From: Comamonadaceae bacterium
Lineage (GTDB): Bacteria; Pseudomonadota; Gammaproteobacteria; Burkholderiales; Burkholderiaceae_C
DNA: 41,280 nucleotides
Assembly (NCBI GenBank): GCA_947373105.1
Contig: CANBWK010000015.1
Location: 1 to 41,280, forward strand
Reading direction: 5' to 3'
Made by a program: the position numbers and the translations under genes. The notes beneath the pieces were generated by a model, which saw only the letters and a list, made by a program, of their open reading frames with translations, was not told where the DNA came from and did not search any database. This document shows, piece by piece, positions 7,668-17,287 of the stretch (position 1 is the stretch's first letter; each line of letters opens with the position of its first letter).

Positions 7668-8434
7668 TTGAATTCGTTTTTCCACTGACGAAGTGCGGCG
7701 AAAACGGACGCATCGTCAAGTGATGTGGGGTGGTAGTTTTGCACAGAACCCCTTATTTTTTTTTGCCTGCTTCGTAAAAAAGGATTTATTTTTAATTCAA
7801 TATCCATACGGGAGGGCAATGTGGGAATACCTTGGGCACGCAGGGCTTGGCAGTGGGCATCGTATTGGAGCAGCGCTTGATTAGAAGGATCCACGTGCTT
7901 TGCGAATCTCAAATTGCTGAGGGTGTATTCATGGGCGCAACAAACTTGGGAAGCGCCTGGCAGGGCGGACAGCCTGTCCAGCGAATTGAGCATTTGGGCG
8001 GCTGTACCTTCGAACAAACGACCACAGCCACCCGAAAACAAGGTGTCACCGCAAAACAAGATGGGGTCCATCCCCTGCGGCTGACTCCAATAAGCAATGT
8101 GACCACTGGTGTGGCCTGGCACATCATGGACATCAAAAGTAACGCCAGACCATGTGACGGTGTCGTCTTGTGACAAGGGAATAACGCCTTGGGGCATTTT
8201 CTCTTTGGCGGGGCCATACACTTTGGCGTTCGTTGCCGCGGTTAAAGCAGTCAGGCCTCCAATATGATCTGCATGATGGTGCGTGATTAAAATAAGGTCC
8301 AGTACCAGATCCAAGGTGGCTAACGCGTCCAATACGGGTTGTGAATCCCCGGGATCAACGACCAAGGCTTGGCCATTGTGGTGCAACAGCCAAATGTAGT
8401 TGTCTGAAAAAGCGGGCAGCGGAATAAGGTTCAT
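7664..8434 (-). CDS. gloB: hydroxyacylglutathione hydrolase (glyoxalase II)
   Basis: A 256-residue metallo-beta-lactamase-fold enzyme that hydrolyses S-lactoylglutathione to D-lactate and glutathione in methylglyoxal detoxification. It shows the family start [15 protein letters not shown], the metal-binding THHHADHIGG (about residues 52-61), the conserved histidine in VPGHTSGHI, FCGDTLFSGGCGRLFEG with its bridging aspartate, and CAHEYT. The frame reaches a TTG two codons upstream, but ATG 8434 fits the family and has AGGA on the minus strand 6 bases before it. This ATG overlaps the ATG of the divergent methyltransferase within CATG. Its stop overlaps the start of mltD. Confidence 0.95.
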   Translation of the reverse strand: MNLIPLPAFSDNYIWLLHHNGQALVVDPGDSQPVLDALATLDLVLDLILITHHHADHIGGLTALTAATNAKVYGPAKEKMPQGVIPLSQDDTVTWSGVTFDVHDVPGHTSGHIAYWSQPQGMDPILFCGDTLFSGGCGRLFEGTAAQMLNSLDRLSALPGASQVCCAHEYTLSNLRFAKHVDPSNQALLQYDAHCQALRAQGIPTLPSRMDIELKINPFLRSRQKKIRGSVQNYHPTSLDDASVFAALRQWKNEFK

Positions 8435-9317
8435 GAGCAATCCTATTATAGAAACACACTTGGAACTCGCCAGCGAGGCCAGTTTAGCGGCCCAAGCGTG
8501 GGGACGATGGCTTTCAACGCCCCTCGGGCGTTATTTGAAAGAATGGGAACAGCCCGAGCTGGACAGGGCGGTGGTGGATATTTTTGGTTACCACGCTGTG
8601 CAATTGGACTGCCCAGAAATCAATGGTTTAGCAACGAACCGAATGCCACACCGTTGGCATATTCTTTCATCTTTTGAACCGTTGCAGGCGAAAGAAGGTC
8701 AGCCATTGATACCATGCGACCTTTTCGCAGATGGCGCTGCATTACCCTTTGAGGCAGCAAGTTTGGATTTGGCCGTTCTGCCGCATACCTTGGAGTTGTG
8801 CCAAGACCCGCACGCCACCTTGCGTGAGGTGGAGCGCGTTCTGGTGCCTGAGGGGCATCTTGTCATTACGGGAGTGAATCCAGTCAGTTTGTGGGGCTGG
8901 CATCAGCGTCGCACTGCACTTTACCAACGCTTTGGATGGGGACGCGGAAACAGTGGCGTGGTGGGTCAATTGATCGGCTATTGGCGGATGCGTGATTGGC
9001 TGCGTTTACTGGGTTTTGAAGTTCAAGTCAGTCGTTTTGGTTGCTGGCGACCCGCCCTACAAAACGCTCGTTGGCTGTCACGTTTTGCTTGGATGGACCT
9101 ATGGGGGTCTCGTTGGTGGCCCATTTTGGGAGGGGCTTATATTTTGGTCGCCGTCAAAAGAGTCCCTGGTGCCCGTATGCTTGGGCGCTCTTGGAAAAAA
9201 GCGCCAACCAAGGTAAGCGGTGTCATTCCGGCTACGAACCGTCATCATTTCACGCCTATGAAAAAAGAGGGTATGGCGGTGAAAGAAGCAAGAAAGAAGT
9301 CATTTTGGATCACGTAG
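8433..9317 (+). CDS. SAM-dependent methyltransferase (class I), substrate unknown
   Basis: A 294-residue protein starting at ATG 8433, with AAGG 4-7 bases upstream. The SAM fold is incomplete at the glycine-rich loop. A type-11-like core is visible: acidic [25 protein letters not shown] (a motif II-like strand), then [21 protein letters not shown], the usual post-motif helix and strand. The C-terminal 40 residues are basic. In betaproteobacteria a protein of this type commonly precedes rnhA, and here its stop overlaps the probable rnhA start by 13 bases. Its start codon overlaps the divergent gloB start. Substrate cannot be assigned. Confidence 0.82.
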   Translation: MSNPIIETHLELASEASLAAQAWGRWLSTPLGRYLKEWEQPELDRAVVDIFGYHAVQLDCPEINGLATNRMPHRWHILSSFEPLQAKEGQPLIPCDLFADGAALPFEAASLDLAVLPHTLELCQDPHATLREVERVLVPEGHLVITGVNPVSLWGWHQRRTALYQRFGWGRGNSGVVGQLIGYWRMRDWLRLLGFEVQVSRFGCWRPALQNARWLSRFAWMDLWGSRWWPILGGAYILVAVKRVPGARMLGRSWKKAPTKVSGVIPATNRHHFTPMKKEGMAVKEARKKSFWIT

Positions 9318-9757
9318 AAATTCACACCGACGGCGCCTGCAAAGGCAATCCTGGGCCTGGCGGTTGGGGGGTCCTGATGAAATCAGGCCGCCACGTTCGC
9401 GAGTTATGTGGCGGCGAACTAGGGACTACCAACAACCGCATGGAACTGATGGCCGTTATTCAGGCCCTGGGGGCACTTAAGCGGCCTTGCCACATTGTGC
9501 TGTATCTGGACAGTGAATATGTTCGCAAAGGCATCACCGAGTGGATTCATGGCTGGAAAGCCAAAGGTTGGCGGACGGCGGCTAAGCAGCCCGTCAAAAA
9601 TGTGGATTTGTGGATGCAACTGGACGACGCGGTGGCCACTTCAGAGCATGTCATTGAGTGGCGATGGGTCAAAGGCCACGCAGGTGACCCCGGTAATGAG
9701 CGGGCCGATGCTCTGGCTAATCAAGGGGTAGAGAAGGTACTTGCGCAGGGCAGTTAA
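9305..9757 (+). CDS. rnhA: ribonuclease HI
   Basis: A 150-residue enzyme that cuts the RNA strand of RNA-DNA hybrids, for example primers and R-loops. All catalytic positions are visible: the Asp of [15 protein letters not shown], the Glu of [13 protein letters not shown], the Asp of LYLDSEY, and the His and Asp of [18 protein letters not shown]. The basic handle ([10 protein letters not shown]) is present too. The only sensible start in frame is TTG 9305, giving [10 protein letters not shown] and the family's normal length. The frame is open further upstream, but that part is the methyltransferase read in another frame. The TTG lies inside the methyltransferase end, so coupled translation is likely. 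Confidence 0.93.
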   Translation: MDHVEIHTDGACKGNPGPGGWGVLMKSGRHVRELCGGELGTTNNRMELMAVIQALGALKRPCHIVLYLDSEYVRKGITEWIHGWKAKGWRTAAKQPVKNVDLWMQLDDAVATSEHVIEWRWVKGHAGDPGNERADALANQGVEKVLAQGS

Positions 9758-9761
9758 GAGG

Positions 9762-11063
9762 CTACAAATGGCCGTCAAACATCATGACATCGACCCATTC
9801 GCCAATTTGGGTTGTTTTTTGCTCATGATGCAGCACGATCAGCCCATTGGCTTGAACCATGGAGCTGAGCACGCCGGAACCTTGGTTGCCTGTGGTGATA
9901 ACTTGTAATTCTCCTTTTGGACTGGTGCTCACAATGCCTCTTTGGTATTCGGTGCGCCCAGGTTTTTTACGTAACACTTCTTGACTGCGGGCTTTGAGCA
10001 AAGGCAAGGGTTGACGATGCATCCCCATCATGCGCTCTAGAGTTGGGCGAACAAATGCCAAAAAAGTCACCATCACAGCCACTGGATTGCCCGGCAAACC
10101 GAACAGCACGCAGGAACGGTCGGCTTGAGTAATTCGGCCCACCGCCATAGGGCGTCCCGGACGCATCGCGATGCGCCAAAATGCAACGTCGCCTAATTTC
10201 TTCATCATGGCTTTTGTGAAGTCAGCTTCACCCACGCTCACACCCCCGCTGGTGATAATCACGTCAGCTTGCATGGCCGCTTGGCGGAAGGCGGCTTCCA
10301 ATAAAGCGGGTTCGTCACGGACCACACCCATGTCAATGACTTCGCAGCCCATGCGGGTCAACATGCCGTGAACGGTATAGCGGTTGCTGTCGTATACAGC
10401 GCCTTCGCGTGGGTCTTGCCCCAGACTCAAAATTTCGTTTCCGGTTGAAAAGTAAGCAACTCTCAACCGAGGTCTGACGCTGACTTGCTGTATGCCCAAG
10501 CTGGCCAACAGGCCACAAGCAGCAGGCCCCAAACGGGTTCCAATGCGCAAGGCGGATTGACCTGCCTTGAGGTCCTCGCCGCACAGTCGGCGGTTGTCGC
10601 CACTTTGCAAAATGCCTGCTGCGATTTGAACGGTGTCACCCTCTGTATGCACCAATTCTTGGGGGACCACTGTGTCCGATCCGCTGGGCATGATGGCGCC
10701 GGTCATAATTTTGACGCACTGACCCTGCAACAACTGTCCTGGCCAAGCTTTGCCGGCAAAGGCTGTACCTATGACTTGAAGCGTTTGCCCGCCAGGTAGG
10801 CTTTGCCCATTGAAAGCGTAACCGTCCATGGCCGAGTTGTCATGCGGCGGCACACTGACAGGTGAGATGACATCATTCGCCAACACCCTGTCGAGTGCCT
10901 GAAAAATAGCCACCTCTTCTTTGCCGTTGACAGGCGATACCATTTTTTCTAAAAAGGCCAAGACGGCATCGGCTGACAAAGCCTGGGGGTCATAGCCCGA
11001 CAGCTTGTCGCCAATTTCAGTCAGTGTAGCCATAGACGGTAAATAACTTGATAAGCAAGTCAT
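9762..11063 (-). CDS. moeA: molybdopterin molybdenumtransferase MoeA
   Basis: A 433-residue protein that inserts molybdate into adenylylated molybdopterin. It shows PPHDNSAMDGYAF, GAIMPSGSDTVVPQE, the MoCF-binding core VIITSGGVSVGEADF and FGLPGNPVAVMVTF, then the C-terminal beta-barrel domain. I chose ATG 11063, four bases after the mobA stop and with AGGG about 10 bases upstream. ATG 11033 (423 residues, MATLTEIGDKLSGYDP) is an alternative with a poorer ribosome binding site. It is the last gene of moaA-mobA-moeA and ends 4 bases from the convergent rnhA. Confidence 0.93.
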   Translation of the reverse strand: MTCLSSYLPSMATLTEIGDKLSGYDPQALSADAVLAFLEKMVSPVNGKEEVAIFQALDRVLANDVISPVSVPPHDNSAMDGYAFNGQSLPGGQTLQVIGTAFAGKAWPGQLLQGQCVKIMTGAIMPSGSDTVVPQELVHTEGDTVQIAAGILQSGDNRRLCGEDLKAGQSALRIGTRLGPAACGLLASLGIQQVSVRPRLRVAYFSTGNEILSLGQDPREGAVYDSNRYTVHGMLTRMGCEVIDMGVVRDEPALLEAAFRQAAMQADVIITSGGVSVGEADFTKAMMKKLGDVAFWRIAMRPGRPMAVGRITQADRSCVLFGLPGNPVAVMVTFLAFVRPTLERMMGMHRQPLPLLKARSQEVLRKKPGRTEYQRGIVSTSPKGELQVITTGNQGSGVLSSMVQANGLIVLHHEQKTTQIGEWVDVMMFDGHL

Positions 11064-11067
11064 GGGA

Positions 11068-11721
11068 TCAGCCCTGTTCCAGGCTTTGCAACTGCTCAAC
11101 TGTGTTGGCGTTGAAAAAGGCGCGCGGGTCGTCATTGGGTCTGTTGAATGGCGCCAAGACGGTTTTGAGTTGGGCTGTCCATGCATCAATTTTTCGGCCC
11201 CCTTGGTGTGTGAAGGTGACCAGACTTTCGAGTACTTCAACGCGCATCAAACAAAAAACCGGTTGTGCTCGCAGTTGACCATCTTCTTCACAGGCACCCG
11301 CCATGGCCATGTCTGCATCTTCATTGAGAAGGGCATTGTGCAGTCGCTCGAGCAAGTCCAACGGAAATAGCGGGGTGTCGCAAGGGACTGTCAGCAGCAG
11401 GGGGGTTTCACAGCGCTCCAGACCGGTCAAAAAACCAGCCAATGGACCGGCAAAGCCGTCCAGGGTGTCTGGCCAAACGGGTGCGCCAAAGGCTTCGTAG
11501 GCCGATAAGTTGCGGTTTGCATTAATTAAAATTTCAGCCAGTGGTGGGCCTTGTTGCATTTGTAAACGCATCAAGGTGTACAGCGCTAGCGGCAGACCTT
11601 TGAAGTTTTGTAATCCCTTGTCAGCTCCGCCCATGCGGGCGCCACGGCCACCCGCAAGGACCAAGCCGGTCACGGCCTCGTGTGTGCCTGGTGCTTGAAA
11701 CTGAGCGTTCAATAAAGCCAT
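11068..11721 (-). CDS. mobA: molybdenum cofactor guanylyltransferase MobA
   Basis: A 217-residue nucleotidyltransferase that attaches GMP to Mo-molybdopterin, giving the MGD cofactor of DMSO-reductase-family enzymes such as nitrate reductase and formate dehydrogenase. The GTP-binding signature [16 protein letters not shown] (about residues 22-37) is complete, and the metal-binding aspartate is in [10 protein letters not shown]. The first 17 residues precede the usual start of the fold. The start lies 2 bases after the moaA stop, and moeA starts 4 bases after this stop. Presence of mobA implies that at least one bis-MGD enzyme is encoded elsewhere. Confidence 0.94.
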   Translation of the reverse strand: MALLNAQFQAPGTHEAVTGLVLAGGRGARMGGADKGLQNFKGLPLALYTLMRLQMQQGPPLAEILINANRNLSAYEAFGAPVWPDTLDGFAGPLAGFLTGLERCETPLLLTVPCDTPLFPLDLLERLHNALLNEDADMAMAGACEEDGQLRAQPVFCLMRVEVLESLVTFTHQGGRKIDAWTAQLKTVLAPFNRPNDDPRAFFNANTVEQLQSLEQG

Positions 11722-11723
11722 AT

Positions 11724-12866
11724 TCAGCCGCCTATGTAGCTCATTTCAACTCGTTTGCGGGCTGGCGTTTGGCTGCTGTCGGCGGGCATTAGACTGCGCA
11801 GTTCAGAGTAACGGTCATCACGTCCTTGCCAAATGGCTGCCAATTTTTCAGTCAATCCTTGCGGCGAGATGTCACTGCGGATGAGTGAGCGCAGATCGTA
11901 GCCTTGAGAGGCGAACAGACACAAATACAGTTGCCCTTCGGTCGACAAGCGAGCTCTGTTGCAGTCCCCGCAGAAGGCTTGGGTGACACTGCTGATGACC
12001 CCGACTTCCCCAAGTGCAGGGTCAAATTCACCAAGCGCATTGGCGTAGCCCCAGCGTTGCGCAGTTTCCCCTGGGGCGGCAGCTGCCAATTCGACCAAAG
12101 GCAATTCGGTTCGCAATAAGGCGATCACTTGTGCACTGGCTAACACTTCGTCCATACGCCATCCGTTTGTGGCGCCCACATCCATGTATTCAATAAAGCG
12201 CAGGGTGACTCCGGTGCCTCGAAAGTGTTTTGCCATGGGCAATATTTCATGTTCATTGGTGCCTTTTTTGACCACCATGTTCACCTTGATGTCCTTCAGA
12301 CCGGCGGATTGGGCCGCTTCAATGCCGGCCAAAACATCGGCAACCGGAAAGTCAACATCGTTCATTTTTCTAAATACGGTGTCATCCAAACCGTCCAGAC
12401 TGACAGTGACACGCTGAAGTCCCGCGTCTTTCAAGGCTTGTGCCTTGCGTGCGAGTAAAGAGCCATTGGTGGTTAAGGTGATGTCGAGCGGAAGGCCTTC
12501 AGTTGTTCGCAGTGCAGCGAGTTGTTCAATCAAGATTTCAATATTTTTGCGAAGAAGGGGCTCGCCACCAGTGAGTCTGATTTTGCGCACACCCAAAGCC
12601 ACGAAGGATTTGGCTGTTCGGGTGATTTCTTCGAAAGTCAGTAGCGCACTGTGCGGCAGATAAGGGTAGTCTTTATGAAAAACTTCTTTGGGCATGCAAT
12701 AGCTGCAGCGAAAATTACAACGGTCCGTCACGCTAATGCGCAAGTCTCTCAAGAGTCGGCCGCGCAGATCAACTGTAGGCTGAGATAGCATCAAAGGTTG
12801 TGACAGTGGTGGAATCGACAAGCTTTGATTGCGCAGGTCCACCATTGGGATGATTCGTTCAGACAT
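11724..12866 (-). CDS. moaA: GTP 3',8-cyclase MoaA (radical SAM)
   Basis: A 380-residue radical-SAM enzyme that, with MoaC, converts GTP into cyclic pyranopterin monophosphate, the first step to molybdenum cofactor. The N-terminal 4Fe-4S cysteines are in CNFRCSYC (50, 54, 57), followed by [10 protein letters not shown]. The second cluster is in [11 protein letters not shown] and LYLCLF. The chain ends in Gly-Gly, needed in this family for activity. ATG 12866 ([12 protein letters not shown]) matches relatives I know; ATG 12881 would add five residues. It is the first gene of moaA-mobA-moeA, and the aldehyde dehydrogenase gene on the same strand ends 44 bases upstream. Confidence 0.95.
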   Translation of the reverse strand: MSERIIPMVDLRNQSLSIPPLSQPLMLSQPTVDLRGRLLRDLRISVTDRCNFRCSYCMPKEVFHKDYPYLPHSALLTFEEITRTAKSFVALGVRKIRLTGGEPLLRKNIEILIEQLAALRTTEGLPLDITLTTNGSLLARKAQALKDAGLQRVTVSLDGLDDTVFRKMNDVDFPVADVLAGIEAAQSAGLKDIKVNMVVKKGTNEHEILPMAKHFRGTGVTLRFIEYMDVGATNGWRMDEVLASAQVIALLRTELPLVELAAAAPGETAQRWGYANALGEFDPALGEVGVISSVTQAFCGDCNRARLSTEGQLYLCLFASQGYDLRSLIRSDISPQGLTEKLAAIWQGRDDRYSELRSLMPADSSQTPARKRVEMSYIGG

Positions 12867-12910
12867 GCCGACATTGTGCATGACTCTGCGAAGGCACTGG
12901 CTTATTGGCG

Positions 12911-14350
12911 TCAGCCGTGTTGAATGGCCACAGTTTTGAGTGTCGTGAAGCCTAGCAAGGCTTCAAAGCCTTTTTCTCGACCATATCCCGAAGATTTGAC
13001 GCCGCCAAAGGGGAGCTCTACGCCACCTCCAGCACCATAATTATTGATAAAAACTTGACCACTGCGCACGCGTTTGGCCATTCGGAACTGGCGCCCTCCA
13101 TCCCGTGTCCATATGCCAGCAACAAGACCAAATTCGGTAGCGTTGGCCATTTCCACGGCATGGTCTTCGTCCGAAAAAGCCATGGCTGAAAGCACGGGCC
13201 CAAACACTTCTTCTTGCGCCAGGCGGTGCATGACCGGAACGTCGCGCAGCAAGATGGGGGCTTGATAGAACCCTCCCTTGGGTACCCCTCGAGCGATTTG
13301 CCCTTGTGCAACGGTGGCAATGCCATCGGCCTTGGCCTGGTCCAGAAAACCATTGACACGTTCGAGTTGGCTGGCGCGGATCAAGGGGCCCAGATCCAAG
13401 TTCATGGAGGCCGAGCCCACTTGGAGGCCATTGAAAGCTTCACCCAAACGCTTCAAAAGGGGTTCGTAAATCGATTGCTGAATCAGCACCCTCGATCCCG
13501 CGCTGCAAGTTTGGCCAGCGTTTTGCACGATGGCGTTGACCACCACAGGAATGGCCGCGTCCAGGTCGGCGTCTTCAAAAATAATCTGCGGGCTTTTGCC
13601 GCCCAGCTCCAGTGTGACCGGGCAATGGCGCTCGGCAGCCACTTGCTGGATCAGGGTACCCACGCTCGGGCTGCCTGTGAAGCTGATGTGGTCTATGCCG
13701 GGGTGACGAGCCAAAGCGTCGCCTACTTCGTGCCCGAAGCCGGTGACGATGTTGATGGCTCCTGGCGGAAAGCCGACTTCAGCGGCCAGCTGTGCCAGGC
13801 GAATCAGGCTCAGACAAGCGTCTTCTGCAGGCTTGACCACGCAGGCATTGCCTGCAGCCAAAGCACCGCCGACGCTGCGCCCAAAAATTTGCATCGGGTA
13901 GTTCCAGGGGATCACATGGCCAGTGACGCCATGCGGCTCGCGCCAGGTCAGCACGCTGTAGCCGTTTTGGTAGGGCAGGGTCTCGCCGTGCAACTTGTCG
14001 CAGGCGCCTGCATAAAACTCGAAATACCGAGCCAACGCTGTTGTGTCTGCCGCCGCCTGCTTGGTAGGCTTGCCGCAGTCACGTTGCTCCAGCGCGGTCA
14101 GTTCCGCCGCACGTTCTGTGACCTTTTGTGACAGCCTCATCAGCAACCGCCCGCGTTCCATGGCGCTCAACTGACCCCAGGAGCCATTGAATGCAACCCG
14201 GGCCGCTTGCACAGCCTGATCGATGTCCACAGCTTGACTGCGTTGAATGTGCTGAAACACTTGTCCGTCGGACGGGTCAAGCACTTCGATGGTTTGCCCA
14301 CCCTGGGCAGGAATAGATTGGTTGGCTATGAAGTTCAATTGCATAGCCAT
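12911..14350 (-). CDS. NAD(P)+-dependent aldehyde dehydrogenase
   Basis: A 479-residue ALDH-superfamily enzyme oxidising an aldehyde to the acid. Catalytic residues are Glu248 in [10 protein letters not shown] and Cys282 in [11 protein letters not shown]. The oxyanion-hole asparagine is in VIPWNYPMQ and the cofactor loop in [10 protein letters not shown]. The overall look is that of betaine-aldehyde or gamma-aminobutyraldehyde-type dehydrogenases, but the substrate cannot be fixed. ATG 14350 and ATG 14344 are both possible starts, neither with a strong ribosome binding site. It lies upstream of moaA on the same strand without a visible terminator between, so it may be cotranscribed with the Moco genes. 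Members of this superfamily do not themselves need Moco. Confidence 0.88.
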   Translation of the reverse strand: MAMQLNFIANQSIPAQGGQTIEVLDPSDGQVFQHIQRSQAVDIDQAVQAARVAFNGSWGQLSAMERGRLLMRLSQKVTERAAELTALEQRDCGKPTKQAAADTTALARYFEFYAGACDKLHGETLPYQNGYSVLTWREPHGVTGHVIPWNYPMQIFGRSVGGALAAGNACVVKPAEDACLSLIRLAQLAAEVGFPPGAINIVTGFGHEVGDALARHPGIDHISFTGSPSVGTLIQQVAAERHCPVTLELGGKSPQIIFEDADLDAAIPVVVNAIVQNAGQTCSAGSRVLIQQSIYEPLLKRLGEAFNGLQVGSASMNLDLGPLIRASQLERVNGFLDQAKADGIATVAQGQIARGVPKGGFYQAPILLRDVPVMHRLAQEEVFGPVLSAMAFSDEDHAVEMANATEFGLVAGIWTRDGGRQFRMAKRVRSGQVFINNYGAGGGVELPFGGVKSSGYGREKGFEALLGFTTLKTVAIQHG

Positions 14351-14405
14351 ATTGTGCTTGAGACTTGCGGGATGAAAAAAATCAAGTCGATGAAATTTTC
14401 ATAAA

Positions 14406-14431
14406 AAAAGGCCCGACGAATCGGGCCTTTT
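14406..14431. terminator. rho-independent terminator after hppA
   Basis: A perfect stem of GGCCCGA (14410-14416) and TCGGGCC (14421-14427), extended by AAAA/TTTT, has a 4-base loop. On the minus strand the stem runs into a T tract, as expected for the end of hppA. The plus strand also ends in TTTT, but no plus gene leads into it. Confidence 0.85.
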
Positions 14432-14464
14432 ACTTGTCAAAGAGCGTGCTTTGGTTTGTAGCGA

Positions 14465-16534
14465 TTATCCACCGTGGAATTTCATCACCAAAGGCACGAT
14501 CAGGAGGGCCACAATGTTGATGATCTTGATCAACGGATTGATAGCCGGGCCAGCGGTGTCTTTGTAAGGATCACCCACAGTATCGCCCGTCACAGCTGCT
14601 TTATGGGCCTCTGATCCCTTGCCGCCGTGATGGCCATCTTCAATGTATTTCTTCGCATTGTCCCAAGCACCGCCACCTGTACACATGGAGATGGCGACAA
14701 ACAAGCCGGTGATGATGGTCCCCATCAATAAACCGCCCAAAGCCTTCGGACCCAAAATCAAACCGACCAGGACGGGCACCACGACCGGCAACAAGCTAGG
14801 CACGACCATTTCCTTGATCGCTGCACTGGTCAGCATGTCCACTGCTTTGCCATATTCTGGCTTGGCCGTTCCTTCCATGATGCCAGGGATCTCTTTGAAT
14901 TGCCGACGCACTTCAACGACCACGGCACCTGCGGCGCGTCCCACGGCTTCCATGGCCATGGCACCAAACAGGTAGGGAATCAGGCCACCAATGAACAAGC
15001 CAATAATGACCAATGGGTCGGACAAATCAAAGGTAATGGATTTGCCGTAGGCCTCCAATTTGTGGGTGTAGTCGGCAAATAGCACCAACGATGCCAATCC
15101 AGCAGAACCAATGGCATAGCCCTTGGTCACGGCCTTGGTGGTGTTTCCAACTGCGTCGAGTGGATCGGTGATATCACGCACGCTGCTAGGCAGTTCAGCC
15201 ATTTCGGCAATGCCGCCAGCATTGTCAGTGATCGGTCCGTAAGCATCCAGTGCAACCACAATACCTGCCATGGACAGCATGGATGTGGCGGCCACCGCGA
15301 TGCCATAAAGTCCAGCCAGGGCATAAGCCGTCCAAATGGCCAAACACACGAACATCACTGGCCAAGCTGTCGAGCGCATTGATACGCCCAAGCCGGCAAT
15401 GATGTTGGTGCCATGACCAGTGGTTGAAGCTTGCGCAATGTGTTGCACTGGGGCGTATTGCGTACCGGTGTAAAACTCGGTGATCCAGACCAAAGCAGCA
15501 GTCAAGATCAAGCCCACAGCGCAAGCGCCGAACAGTTTCATTTGTGCGCCAGTGCCGCCCAAAGCGTTGTCAGGCATGAGCATGGTTGTGACAAAGTAAA
15601 AGGCGACCAAAGAGAGCAGGCCAGCGATGGCCAGTCCTTTGTAAAGCGCTGGCATCACATTCGTCATGCCAGGACTTGCCTTCACAAAAAAGCAACCGAT
15701 GATGGAGGCCACAATGGACACGGCACCCAAAGCCAGGGGATACAAAACCGCCTGCCCAGGCGCAGCAGAAATGAGCAGAGCGCCCAGCACCATGGTGGCA
15801 ATCAGGGTGACCGCATAGGTTTCAAACAAATCGGCGGCCATGCCGGCACAATCACCGACGTTGTCACCAACGTTATCAGCAATCACGGCGGGGTTGCGGG
15901 GGTCGTCCTCTGGAATACCCGCTTCGACCTTGCCGACCAAGTCAGCACCTACATCGGCGCCCTTGGTGAAGATGCCTCCACCGAGACGGGCAAAAATGGA
16001 GATCAAAGACGAGCCAAAAGCAAACCCAATCAGGGGGTTGAGCAGTGTGGCCAAATTTTTGTCGGGTGTGAGATTACCGTTCCCGGCTAGGAACCAATAG
16101 AAACCAGTCACACCCAGCAAGCCCAAGCCCACCACGAGCATGCCCGTGATGGCACCCCCACGAAAGGCAACGTCCAGGGCCGGGCCAATGCCTTTGGTTG
16201 CTGCTTGTGCGGTCCGTACATTGGCCCGAACCGATACATTCATGCCAATAAAGCCGCAAGCGCCAGACAGCACTGCGCCAATAATGAAGCCAACGGCTGT
16301 GACACCGTCTAAAAACATGCCCATCAGGACGGCCAAGACCACCCCAACAATGGCAATGGTTTTGTACTGCCTGGCCAAATAAGCTGCGGCACCAGCTTGT
16401 ATGGCAGCAGAAATTTCTTGCATGCGGGCATTGCCCGGATCTTGCGCAAGAATCCAACCGCGGGCCCAAATGCCATAGGCCACGGCGATCAGCCCGCAAA
16501 CAAGCGCCAATGTCAGCGCTGAGTTGCTTGTCAT
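14465..16534 (-). CDS. hppA: membrane-bound proton-pumping pyrophosphatase, K+-independent type
   Basis: A 689-residue integral membrane protein, probably with 16 helices, that couples PPi hydrolysis to proton export and so helps energise the inner membrane. Substrate-site motifs are [22 protein letters not shown] (substrate loop, about 194-215) and [20 protein letters not shown] second acidic set is [16 protein letters not shown], and a third is [21 protein letters not shown] near the end. [17 protein letters not shown] carries Lys467 and Thr470 at the positions that, in this family, mark K+-independent H+ pumps (Ala in K+-dependent ones). GAGGAGA precedes the ATG by 7 bases. It is divergent from ppa and followed by a strong terminator. 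Confidence 0.96.
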   Translation of the reverse strand: MTSNSALTLALVCGLIAVAYGIWARGWILAQDPGNARMQEISAAIQAGAAAYLARQYKTIAIVGVVLAVLMGMFLDGVTAVGFIIGAVLSGACGFIGMNVSVRANVRTAQAATKGIGPALDVAFRGGAITGMLVVGLGLLGVTGFYWFLAGNGNLTPDKNLATLLNPLIGFAFGSSLISIFARLGGGIFTKGADVGADLVGKVEAGIPEDDPRNPAVIADNVGDNVGDCAGMAADLFETYAVTLIATMVLGALLISAAPGQAVLYPLALGAVSIVASIIGCFFVKASPGMTNVMPALYKGLAIAGLLSLVAFYFVTTMLMPDNALGGTGAQMKLFGACAVGLILTAALVWITEFYTGTQYAPVQHIAQASTTGHGTNIIAGLGVSMRSTAWPVMFVCLAIWTAYALAGLYGIAVAATSMLSMAGIVVALDAYGPITDNAGGIAEMAELPSSVRDITDPLDAVGNTTKAVTKGYAIGSAGLASLVLFADYTHKLEAYGKSITFDLSDPLVIIGLFIGGLIPYLFGAMAMEAVGRAAGAVVVEVRRQFKEIPGIMEGTAKPEYGKAVDMLTSAAIKEMVVPSLLPVVVPVLVGLILGPKALGGLLMGTIITGLFVAISMCTGGGAWDNAKKYIEDGHHGGKGSEAHKAAVTGDTVGDPYKDTAGPAINPLIKIINIVALLIVPLVMKFHGG

Positions 16535-16566
16535 ATATCTATCTCCTCAAAGTGTTGTCGCTAAAG

Positions 16567-16602
16567 GGAGGGCAACGCGTTGGAGGCCCTCCACTGCGTT
16601 GC
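16567..16602 (-). promoter_or_regulatory. competing inverted repeats in the presumed hppA leader
   Basis: Two overlapping inverted repeats lie 33-68 bases before the hppA ATG. GGAGGGC (16567-16573) pairs with GCCCTCC (16586-16592). GCAACGC (16572-16578) pairs with GCGTTGC (16596-16602), with GGAG-GGC-CTCC nested inside. They share bases and cannot form together. The hppA transcription start is not known, so they could instead be DNA sites. Confidence 0.4.
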
Positions 16603-16744
16603 TTCCTCGCGAACTCAATGAGAGCACGATTGGCCAACCTTTTCATTAAAAAGCCACTTGCGGATTTGCGCAAGGCCTGTGAAAGTAAAATGGGGGTTAA
16701 TCCTTAGATTCTTTGACTTACTTTAACCTTTTGAGACTGGAAAT

Positions 16745-17287
16745 ATGTCCCTCGATAATGTGACCCCTGGCACAAATGCCCCTAATACTTTCAATGTAAT
16801 TATTGAAATTCCAATGAACGCTGACCCGGTCAAATACGAAGTGGACAAAGAAACAGGGGCCATTTTTGTAGATCGTTTTATGGGTACTGCCATGCACTAC
16901 CCCACCAATTACGGTTATGTGCCTCAAACTATTGCGGGAGACGGGGACCCAGTCGATGTGTTGGTCATCACGCCGTTTCCCTTGATTCCAGGTGTCGTGG
17001 TCAAGTGCCGCCCCATTGGTATTTTGCTGATGGAAGACGAGGGCGGGCAAGACGGCAAGGTGTTGGCCGTACCAATCGACAAGATTTTGCCTATTTATAC
17101 CCATTGGCAAAAACCGGAAGACATGAATAAACTTCGATTGAGCCAGATTGCCCATTTCTTTGAACATTACAAAGATTTGGAAGAAGGCAAATGGGTCAAG
17201 ATCAAGGGGTGGGAAGGCCCTGACTCAGCCCGCAAAGAAATCACAGACGGAATTGCCGCCTATAAATCTGCAAAAGGGGTAAGTTAA
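16745..17287 (+). CDS. ppa: soluble inorganic pyrophosphatase, family I
   Basis: A 180-residue cytoplasmic enzyme that hydrolyses PPi to phosphate and so drives biosynthetic reactions forward. Family I features are visible: [18 protein letters not shown], the YGYVPQT segment, and the metal-binding signature [10 protein letters not shown] with its three aspartates, then a lysine- and tyrosine-containing C-terminal part ([20 protein letters not shown]). The length is typical for bacteria. It is transcribed away from hppA, and both share the same upstream region. Its stop codon overlaps that of the convergent DUF482 gene by 3 bases. GGAAAT lies close to the ATG. Confidence 0.96.
   Translation: MSLDNVTPGTNAPNTFNVIIEIPMNADPVKYEVDKETGAIFVDRFMGTAMHYPTNYGYVPQTIAGDGDPVDVLVITPFPLIPGVVVKCRPIGILLMEDEGGQDGKVLAVPIDKILPIYTHWQKPEDMNKLRLSQIAHFFEHYKDLEEGKWVKIKGWEGPDSARKEITDGIAAYKSAKGVS

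Noticed and set aside
13214-14131. 305-codon plus-strand open frame opposite the aldehyde dehydrogenase gene
   Set aside because: It is the shadow of a well-supported enzyme, has no family features and no ribosome binding site.
15431-16090. 219-codon plus-strand open frame opposite hppA
   Set aside because: Its composition (His, Gln, Arg-rich) is that of an antisense shadow of a membrane protein gene; hppA is certain.
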